A stretch of DNA of 10,090 nt from an uncultured Lachnospiraceae bacterium (GTDB taxonomy: Bacteria > Bacillota > Clostridia > Lachnospirales > Lachnospiraceae), in contig CAJTOV010000138.1 in NCBI GenBank assembly GCA_910577765.1, forward strand, positions 1-10,090, written 5' to 3'. Numbering within the stretch: position 1 is the first letter of the stretch; the number at the start of each line of letters is the position of its first letter. This document shows positions 4,783-10,090 of this stretch, piece by piece. The position numbers and the translations under genes were made by a program. The notes under the pieces were generated by a model. The model ran no database searches. It saw nothing but the letters and a program-made list of their open reading frames with translations, and was not told where the DNA came from.

Positions 4783-6959
4783 ATCCCCATGGAGAAAAAG
4801 CGCCAGGGAAGCTTTTCCATGTGTCTGGAAATGAAGAAGAGGCAGCTGTTCAGACAGGACACTTTTCTGGTGGCGGAAAGTACCGGGGGCGGGAACCTGG
4901 CCAGTCTGGGCGACTGCGGAAAAAGCCATCAGCAGCTGCACTGCCTTATAAAACCGTAGCCTTTCTGGCAGCAGCTGTCCTGACATCCTTCTTCTGCGGC
5001 CATCTGGCAGCGGTCCTGGAGGCAGGTGCGGGGCCGGATACCTGGGCTCCCATGGTGTGGGCGCATATCCGGGCCGCTCCCCTGGATCTGTTCCACATGA
5101 ATTACTACGTGGTTTACTTTGCTGTCTGCCTGTATGCCCTTGTCTTTTTTGCTACAGGTACCAGGCGGGAACTGCCCAGGGCTGAGATGAAGGGCATGGA
5201 ACACGGCTCCAGCGATTTCCAGACGGAGAAGGAGCGGATTCAGTTCCTGGCAGGCAGTACCTCCCCGGTAGAGGGAAAGGGGCAGACCGGCAGGGAGAGC
5301 AACCTGCTTCTCAGCCGGAATATCAAGGTCAGCTATAACACCTGGCTGTCCGGGCTGGGGTCTCTAAACTGCCTGGTGATCGGCGGCACCGGGGAGGGAA
5401 AGTCCAGGGGATTTGTGAAGCCCAATGTCTATGCACTGCCCACAGATCCCAGGGACGGGAGGCCGGTGAGCTTTGTTTTTACAGATCCAAAAGGGGAGCT
5501 GTGCCGGGACACGGCAGGATTTCTGGAGGCCAGCGGCTACCAGGTGCGGGTGCTCAATATCAACGAGCAGCGGTTCTCGGACTGTTATAACCCGTTCCGC
5601 TACATCCGCAGCGCGGATTCCCTGCTTGTCATGGTGGATTCCGTGGTGGAAAATGCCAGCGGCGGGAAAGCCCCGCCGGACCCCCACTGGACCAACAGCG
5701 CCAGGTCCCTGCTGAATTCTGTCTGTTATGCAGTCTACTACGAGTTTGCTTTCCGGGACCAGAATTTTACCACGGTATCGGAGCTTCTGAACCTGTGCAG
5801 CCTGCCGGACGGGGATGACCGCAGCCGGTCAGATTATGATATATGGCTGGAGCATCTGGCGGAGAATTCCCGGATGGGGGAGGAACACCCGGCAGTGGTG
5901 TGGAGAAAGAAGGTGTCTGCAACCGGACGGGAGATGAGTTCCATCCTGTCCACGGCCCAGACGGCAGTACGGCTGTTTGCCTCCAGGGAGATCCAGCGGC
6001 TGACAAATGTGGATACCCTGGAAATGGATACCATCGGGGACAGACCGACGGCATTTTACATCATCATTCCCACTACCAACAGCACCTACAACTTTCTGGT
6101 CACCCTTCTTTATGCCCAGCTTTTTGAAAGCCTTTATTTCCGGGCCCAGAACGTGTTTGGCGGGAGCCTGCCCCACCATGTGACCTTTTTCCAGGATGAG
6201 TTTGCAAATGTGGGGAAGATCCCGGACTTTGACAAAAAGATCGCCACCTTCCGTTCCGTGAATATTTCCACCTGCATGATCGTCCAGTCCCCCAGCCAGA
6301 TCGAGACCCTCTATGACCGGGCAGCGGCGGATATTATGGACAACGTACACCAGACCGTGTTTATCGGCAGCGGCGGCCAGGGGGAGCGGTCAGCCACCCG
6401 GTGGGTCAGCAGTGCCCTGGGAACAAAGACCATCCAGTCGGAGCAGACCTCTGTCCGTACATCCGGGGCCGGTGGCATGTTTGCCATGGACGGCGCCACT
6501 GTGGAGCATTCCTACAGTGCCACCCAGAGACCGCTGATGACCCCGGATGAGCTTTACCGGCTGGCCCCGGACCGGTGTATCGTCATGGTCAAGGGCCAGA
6601 AGCCCTTTCTGGACTACAAGATCAATCCGGACAGCTGTCTCAATTTCCGGTCAGACCGGTATACGGAGCCGGGAAAGCACGGGAGGAAGCTGAGGCCGGA
6701 GTTTGTATACCCGGTCAATGACATGGACCCGGACCATCCGGCAAGGAAGCGGACCTCTGTCTCCTACAGGGCAGGGCTGGAGCAGTCAGTCAGGATCGAT
6801 GAGCTGCAGAGACAGCAGCGCATACGGGAAATGGCAGAGGACGCAGAGTATGATCCGGTGCCGTCCCGGCCGGTGAAACCGGAACCGGAGCCGCTGGGGC
6901 AGGTACTGGCGGCTGGGGACCTGGACTCCTGTGAACCGGCAGGCAGCAGCCTTTGGTAA
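4779..6959 (+). CDS. VirD4/TraG-type T4SS coupling protein (ATPase)
   Basis: This 726-aa membrane ATPase should receive the relaxase-DNA complex and feed it to the channel. Two membrane segments lie at about 58-81 and 108-126. They are followed by a cytosolic RecA-like domain with Walker A GGTGEGKS (202-209) and Walker B HVTFFQDEF (467-475, D473/E474). Conserved features of the TraG/VirD4 family include FVFTDPKGE (232-240) and the QSPSQIETLYD segment (503-513). The C-terminal about 60 residues are charged and Pro-rich and could contact cargo or accessory proteins. The ATG at 4779 overlaps the previous stop in an ATGA junction, so translation is probably coupled; no clear ribosome site precedes it. 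The 57-residue segment before the first membrane helix is longer than usual, and its codon bias in this frame is poor up to about 4957, where another frame looks more coding. The start is therefore uncertain; GTG at 4821 is the only other candidate before the membrane segment. Confidence 0.93.
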   Translation: MNPHGEKAPGKLFHVSGNEEEAAVQTGHFSGGGKYRGREPGQSGRLRKKPSAAALPYKTVAFLAAAVLTSFFCGHLAAVLEAGAGPDTWAPMVWAHIRAAPLDLFHMNYYVVYFAVCLYALVFFATGTRRELPRAEMKGMEHGSSDFQTEKERIQFLAGSTSPVEGKGQTGRESNLLLSRNIKVSYNTWLSGLGSLNCLVIGGTGEGKSRGFVKPNVYALPTDPRDGRPVSFVFTDPKGELCRDTAGFLEASGYQVRVLNINEQRFSDCYNPFRYIRSADSLLVMVDSVVENASGGKAPPDPHWTNSARSLLNSVCYAVYYEFAFRDQNFTTVSELLNLCSLPDGDDRSRSDYDIWLEHLAENSRMGEEHPAVVWRKKVSATGREMSSILSTAQTAVRLFASREIQRLTNVDTLEMDTIGDRPTAFYIIIPTTNSTYNFLVTLLYAQLFESLYFRAQNVFGGSLPHHVTFFQDEFANVGKIPDFDKKIATFRSVNISTCMIVQSPSQIETLYDRAAADIMDNVHQTVFIGSGGQGERSATRWVSSALGTKTIQSEQTSVRTSGAGGMFAMDGATVEHSYSATQRPLMTPDELYRLAPDRCIVMVKGQKPFLDYKINPDSCLNFRSDRYTEPGKHGRKLRPEFVYPVNDMDPDHPARKRTSVSYRAGLEQSVRIDELQRQQRIREMAEDAEYDPVPSRPVKPEPEPLGQVLAAGDLDSCEPAGSSLW
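4789..4959 (+). CDS. Possible small protein overlapping the coupling protein 5' end
   Basis: A 56-codon frame starts at ATG 4789, 6 nt after the stop of the 131-aa gene and in the same frame as that gene. It stops at TAG 4957-4959. The product begins MEKKRQGSFSMCLEMKKRQ and contains GGGNLASLGDCGKSHQQLH. Hand counts give about 69% G/C at third positions here (4822-4956), against about 38% for the coupling-protein frame over the same bases. The transfer genes nearby favour G/C there, so this frame looks the more coding of the two. No good ribosome site is seen; reinitiation after the upstream stop is possible, and internal ATGs at 4819 and 4831 are alternatives. It could be a real small gene, the true N-terminus of a frameshifted coupling protein, or chance. 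No family is recognised. Confidence 0.4.
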   Translation: MEKKRQGSFSMCLEMKKRQLFRQDTFLVAESTGGGNLASLGDCGKSHQQLHCLIKP

Positions 6960-7086
6960 CAGACAGGCCGTGCTGGCCGCAGGAAAACGCAGCGGTTGCG
7001 GGGCATTCGGCCTTTGAACCAGAAAGCACTTCCCAAAACCGCCTGGCCTTGCCATAAGAAACCATATTCCAGGAAAGGAGACAGCT
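6960..7086 (+). other. Gap between coupling protein and Maff2-like gene
   Basis: This 127-bp spacer is the longest gap within the rightward block. It ends in a strong ribosome site (GGAAAGGAG at 7072-7080, 6 nt before the ATG). I see no convincing promoter, hairpin with T-run or small gene in it. Readthrough from the coupling protein gene is the simplest assumption. Confidence 0.6.
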
Positions 7087-7500
7087 ATGAGAAAAGAAAA
7101 TTTCAGAACTGGGGGATACAGGGACCATGCAGCATTGCAGACAGCACCGGTGGGAACAGCCATACCTGCGGCGCTGGCACTGGCGGCAGCGGCATCCATG
7201 GGCATGGTATTCCCAGTCTTTGCAGACGGCCTTACGGTGACAGACGGGGCAATCCGGGACATGCTTAACAGCACCATTGACATTGTATTCCTGATTTTCA
7301 GTGTGGGTATTGCGGTGATGGGGGCCTTCCAGCTGATACCGGCCATCATCCATTTCATCCAGGCCAGCAACAGCCAGAACGGGGAGCAGAGAAAGGAAGC
7401 AGGCTCCGGGATCGGTACCAGCATCATGATCCTGCTTCTGGCCGGGCTGGTATTTATGCTGAAAACCCCTTTAAAGAGCCTGGTAGGGCTGGGGGCCTGA
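7087..7500 (+). CDS. Maff2-like small membrane subunit (VirB2/TrbC-type pilin candidate)
   Basis: This 137-aa protein has a long signal-like N-terminus. A polar basic stretch (1-22) is followed by a hydrophobic Ala-rich segment (about 23-45) ending VFADG, so cleavage after A47 is likely. The mature part has two membrane helices (about 64-90, including FLIFSVGIAVMGAFQLIPAI, and 111-126, TSIMILLLAGLVFMLK) separated by a short polar loop with charged residues. This two-helix design after a cleaved leader fits VirB2/TrbC pilins and the Maff2 family found beside TrbL-like genes in Firmicutes T4SS clusters. It probably forms the channel or a short surface structure. A strong ribosome site precedes it, suggesting high expression as expected of a structural subunit. 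Its stop shares a base with the next start (TGATG). The family name is recognised from pattern and neighbourhood. Confidence 0.78.
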   Translation: MRKENFRTGGYRDHAALQTAPVGTAIPAALALAAAASMGMVFPVFADGLTVTDGAIRDMLNSTIDIVFLIFSVGIAVMGAFQLIPAIIHFIQASNSQNGEQRKEAGSGIGTSIMILLLAGLVFMLKTPLKSLVGLGA

Positions 7501-8705
7501 TGGAAAGCGGGAAGAGGGGGAGAATAGGAATACCAGGATCTGGTTCAGCCCCTCCAGAAACCAGGAAATGTCCGGCATGGACCATGAACATGGCGTTTCT
7601 GGTACTTTCCATACTCCTGGTATTCCAGGCACCGGTCCCGGTCCATGGAGCCATGGAAAGTCCCGGGCAGGTGGAGCAGGAAGTCAGGGAAGACAGTCCG
7701 GTTCCGCCAGCCGGGGACGGGGAAGGCGGGGAGACCGGGGAAGATGGAGAAGAACCGGAGAAGGCCGGAAACGGATTTCTGGATGCCATGCTGGATTCGG
7801 TGTTCGGGGCTGTGGAGGACGGGCGGGAAGGCGGATTCTCGGTATACGGGATGCTGGATGAGTCAGCCGGTATCGTGGATGCGGCCTTCCGGGAGATGAC
7901 CGACCCGGCAACGGACATGGGGACTTTTTACTTCCTGTTAAAGGCAGTGGGCCTGGCGGTCATGACCCTGTATTTTATCATGGGGCTTGCCAGCCGGGAC
8001 ATTACCCGGCAGTTTGGCAGACCCACCATGGAAATGCTGGCCGTGCCCTTTGCGAAATTTATCATCTGCCTGTTTATTCTGTCCTGCTCGGAATGGATCA
8101 TGGAGTTTTTCCTGTATCTCTCCCAGTGGTGTTTTAACCAGGCACCCAGGGCGAATCCCATGGTGGAGACACTGGGTGAAACCGTGGGGGATTACAAAAA
8201 GCTGGTCTATGATGCCGTGGGCTATACCCTGCCGTCTGATAAAAGCGGCCTGGGGATTGTGGACACATTCCGGAATACCCTTCCCTTTTTCTCCATTTTC
8301 ATGGCATTTATGGTCCCCTGGCTGGTGTCCCTGGCCACGGACCTGGCATCTGTGTGGGTGGTGTATTCCAGGACTGCCCAGATCATCATCATGGCTGCCG
8401 GGGCCCCCCTGGCCATGGCGGACCTTTACGGGGAGCATCCCCTGCGGGAGACCAGGGCCTTCGGCTATATCCGGGAGTTCGCAGGACTGTGCTTCCAGTC
8501 CGTGGTCATTGCCCTGGTGTTTCTTGCCATGGATATGGTGCTGGCCGTGTTCCTGGAACATTTTTCAGAGCAGGCGCCAGGGGGAATGGGCAGTATCGGG
8601 GAACTGATGGCCATGGGGCTTAAGATCGCCGTGTTCCGGCTGGTGCAGGTAGGGCTGGTGGTGGGTTCCGCAAACCGGGCAAAGAAGGTGATGGCATCCG
8701 TGTAG
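7500..8705 (+). CDS. TrbL/VirB6-like (CD0411-type) polytopic channel protein
   Basis: This 401-aa protein has a signal-peptide-like segment at about 29-50 (MNMAFLVLSILLVFQ, then VPVHGA). A 40-residue acidic Gly/Pro/Glu-rich linker (52-91) follows, then at least five membrane segments (about 143-163, 181-205, 262-284, 328-352, 372-390), perhaps six if 287-305 spans. The conserved centre has GRPTMEMLAVPFAKFIICLFIL and a VVYSRTAQIIIMAAGAPLAMADL segment typical of TrbL/VirB6-like proteins of Clostridia conjugative elements. It would form the inner-membrane part of the channel. The first ATG (7500) shares one base with the previous stop; the ATG at 7584 (residue 29), right before the hydrophobic segment, would give a more normal signal peptide. 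Either start leaves the same mature protein. The acidic linker would face outward after cleavage and may interact with the cell wall. Length agrees with the family. Confidence 0.8.
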   Translation: MESGKRGRIGIPGSGSAPPETRKCPAWTMNMAFLVLSILLVFQAPVPVHGAMESPGQVEQEVREDSPVPPAGDGEGGETGEDGEEPEKAGNGFLDAMLDSVFGAVEDGREGGFSVYGMLDESAGIVDAAFREMTDPATDMGTFYFLLKAVGLAVMTLYFIMGLASRDITRQFGRPTMEMLAVPFAKFIICLFILSCSEWIMEFFLYLSQWCFNQAPRANPMVETLGETVGDYKKLVYDAVGYTLPSDKSGLGIVDTFRNTLPFFSIFMAFMVPWLVSLATDLASVWVVYSRTAQIIIMAAGAPLAMADLYGEHPLRETRAFGYIREFAGLCFQSVVIALVFLAMDMVLAVFLEHFSEQAPGGMGSIGELMAMGLKIAVFRLVQVGLVVGSANRAKKVMASV

Positions 8706-8820
8706 AAGATAGTGGAACTGGCGGTTCGGGTGTGGGGTGCACGGACTGTGGGGGGATATGTCCCGGAACTATGGATGCACGCATATCCGGCACCGGATCA
8801 GGAAAGGAGAACAGAAAACA
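8706..8820 (+). other. Spacer before the PrgI-like gene
   Basis: This is a 115-bp spacer if the PrgI-like gene starts at GTG 8821. It contains a 7-bp inverted repeat GGATATG/CATATCC (8754-8760, 8782-8788) with a 21-nt loop, of doubtful meaning, and the ribosome site AAAGGAG (8803-8809). The PrgI frame stays open through the spacer back to GTG 8737, and an ATG occurs at 8758, so part of it may be coding. No terminator is seen. Confidence 0.5.
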
Positions 8821-9276
8821 GTGTACTGTGAGGAAGACAGGAACGTGCCCTACGACGGTGCGGTGGAGATCCCGGAGGAGATCCAGAAGATCCGGGACCC
8901 CATTATTTTTAACATGACCAGGCGGGAACTGTGTTTTACCGGTGCCGGACTGCTGCTGGCGGGACTGGTATTCTGGCTGCTTTTCCGGGTGGCCGGTGTC
9001 AGGAATTCGGTGCTGGTGGCAGTTCCGGGACTGGCGGCAGCTCCCTTCGGGCTGTTTGCCTTTGTCCGGCCCATGGGGCTTAACCTGGAGGATTGGCTGA
9101 CCATCTGGGCGGCCAACAACCTGCGGTCCGCGCCGGTGCGGAAGCTCTTTGCCAGGAATGAATATGAGCGGGTTCTGGAGCTGGTACAGACCCGTGACCG
9201 GAAAGGGCAGACCAGACGGAAGCTGCGGACACGGAAAGCCGGGAAAAGAGAATCTGCTTACCGGACCAGGCAGTGA
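8821..9276 (+). CDS. PrgI-like T4SS membrane protein (VirB3-type)
   Basis: This 151-aa protein carries the usual PrgI layout. A short cytosolic N-terminus (NVPYDGAVEIPEEIQKIRDPIIFNMTRREL) leads into two adjacent membrane helices (about 37-56 and 62-82). A conserved-looking loop (RPMGLNLEDWLTIWAANNLRSAP) follows, and then a strongly basic tail (about 124-151, many Arg/Lys). PrgI/VirB3 proteins sit in the inner membrane and work with VirB4, whose gene follows 12 bp after this stop. GTG 8821 is chosen because AAAGGAG lies 11 nt before it and the family motif begins almost at once. Starts at ATG 8758 or GTG 8737 would add 21 or 28 residues without family character. The basic tail is longer than I would expect and could bind nucleic acid or acidic lipid head groups. 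The start is the least certain part. Confidence 0.75.
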   Translation: MYCEEDRNVPYDGAVEIPEEIQKIRDPIIFNMTRRELCFTGAGLLLAGLVFWLLFRVAGVRNSVLVAVPGLAAAPFGLFAFVRPMGLNLEDWLTIWAANNLRSAPVRKLFARNEYERVLELVQTRDRKGQTRRKLRTRKAGKRESAYRTRQ

Positions 9277-9282
9277 GGGAGG
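9276..9282 (+). promoter_or_regulatory. Ribosome-binding site deciding the VirB4-like start
   Basis: AGGGAGG, beginning on the last base of the PrgI-like stop codon, lies 6 nt before the ATG at 9289. It fixes the start of the gene that runs off the right edge. Confidence 0.85.
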
Positions 9283-9288
9283 AACAGG

Positions 9289-10090
9289 ATGGCGGGGAAA
9301 AAGAGAAGATTTTCCAGGGCAGGGACGAAAAGGGCTGCCAGCAGATTTGTCACCTACGGGGGATATATTCCGGAGCTGGATCTGTTTCTTAATGACGGAT
9401 ATTATTTTAAAGGATATATACCGGAGAAGCCGGAAGGTGTCCTGGGTCAGCCCGGATTCCGAATCCAGCTGGTTGCCACCAGGGACCGGGTCTGTGAACT
9501 TTTTGGTGTGAAGGCCGGGAGTCCGGAGGAGGCGGCAGAACGGTTCCAGACCCTGGAACGTACCTGTCCGCACCGCATACTCACCTGCCGGGAATGGTTT
9601 GAACTTATGGCGGGACAGATGGGCAGGGAGCCCTTTCCCGGCCTGCCGGAAGAAAAGAAAGGGTGGGGAGGTAAAAAGAGTCCTGCCGCCATCAGTCTGG
9701 TCCAGCCATACCAGGTAACTGTCCGGCAGAAGGAGCTGGAGATGGCCGGAAGGGTGGTCAGGACCCTGGTCCTCATGGGCGGCCCCTCCCATATGTTCCC
9801 GGCTTTTGCCACGGAGCTTCTGCGGGCCGTCAGCCACCTGACCCTGGCCGTATTTGCGGAGGAGCTGGACAAGGGCCGGTGTCTGGAAGGCCTGGAGCTT
9901 TCCGGCAGTATCCCTGTGGCACGGAAGGCAGTGATGAAGGAGTTTCTGGAACAGTGTGAAAAGGAAGAAACCAGGATTTACAATACCTGCGCCCTGGTAT
10001 CTGTCTGTGGAAAGCCCGGGGAGGTGGAGGAACGCGTCCGGGTCCTGGAGGCCTTCTGCGGCAAATACCGGGTCCGCCTGTCCGGGCTGG
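9289..10090 (+). CDS. VirB4/TraE-like ATPase, N-terminal part only
   Basis: The frame is open from ATG 9289 to the window edge (267 complete codons). It begins with a basic stretch (MAGKKRRFSRAGTKRAASR). A region around GGYIPELDLFLNDGYYFKGYI (24-44) comes next, probably the strand-rich start of the family. From about residue 135 the pattern SLVQPYQVTVRQKELEMAGR, then VVRTLVLMGGPSHMFPAFATELLRAVSHLTLAVFAEELD, fits the CagE/TrbE/VirB N-terminal domain of VirB4 ATPases, which lies before the Walker motifs. Those motifs would lie beyond the window. VirB4 powers substrate transfer and channel assembly at the inner membrane. Position right after a PrgI-like gene strongly supports the call, since this pair is standard in Gram-positive T4SS clusters. 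No frameshift or stop is seen in the visible part. The ATPase core is unseen, so integrity cannot be judged. Confidence 0.75.
   Translation, partial: MAGKKRRFSRAGTKRAASRFVTYGGYIPELDLFLNDGYYFKGYIPEKPEGVLGQPGFRIQLVATRDRVCELFGVKAGSPEEAAERFQTLERTCPHRILTCREWFELMAGQMGREPFPGLPEEKKGWGGKKSPAAISLVQPYQVTVRQKELEMAGRVVRTLVLMGGPSHMFPAFATELLRAVSHLTLAVFAEELDKGRCLEGLELSGSIPVARKAVMKEFLEQCEKEETRIYNTCALVSVCGKPGEVEERVRVLEAFCGKYRVRLSGL

Noticed and set aside
8620..9837. 405-aa minus-strand open frame opposite the TrbL-like end, PrgI-like and VirB4-like genes
   Set aside because: It spans three well-supported plus-strand genes, is Pro/Ser/His-rich low-complexity sequence and has no ribosome site. It is a shadow frame.

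Overview
The window is a slice of a conjugative element (ICE or conjugative plasmid) from a GC-rich member of the Firmicutes, most likely a gut Clostridia/Lachnospiraceae bacterium. This is inferred from strong AGGAGG-type ribosome sites, Gram-positive type IV secretion (T4SS) families (PcfB/DUF3801-like, Maff2-like, TrbL-like, PrgI-like, VirB4-like) and G/C-rich third codon positions. No integrase, element end, replication gene or cargo gene lies in the window, so ICE and plasmid cannot be told apart here.

The layout is two divergent blocks around a roughly 0.6-kb non-coding region. Leftward (minus strand) are a ribbon-helix-helix relaxosome accessory gene (3045-2671), a MOBP-type relaxase (2678-423), and an incomplete gene that starts inside the relaxase 3' end and runs off the left edge (445-1), with a helix-turn-helix-like segment at its visible C-terminal end. 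Rightward (plus strand) are a PcfB-like protein with two tandem copies of the module (3656-4399), a 131-aa unknown (4387-4782), a VirD4/TraG coupling ATPase (4779-6959), a Maff2-like pilin/small membrane subunit (7087-7500), a TrbL/VirB6-like channel protein (7500-8705), a PrgI-like membrane protein (8821-9276) and the start of a VirB4-like ATPase (9289 to the right edge).

The central region, 3046-3655, holds several inverted repeats, including a perfect 16-bp repeat with a 7-nt loop nested inside a 9-bp repeat. With a relaxase operon on one side and the coupling-protein operon on the other, this is the best candidate for the origin of transfer. It also carries a TTGACA-type promoter facing the relaxase operon and an extended -10 facing the transfer operon, next to the outer repeat arm.

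As a working model, the relaxase and its accessory protein nick and bind oriT. The PcfB-like protein and VirD4 bring the relaxosome to the channel. The Maff2-like, TrbL-like, PrgI-like and VirB4 proteins form the channel and its motor. Most genes overlap or abut, suggesting translational coupling. The system as a whole is of a known kind. The less ordinary points are a 56-codon ORF hidden in the VirD4 5' end with better codon bias than the VirD4 frame, the duplicated PcfB-like module, and the nested repeats.
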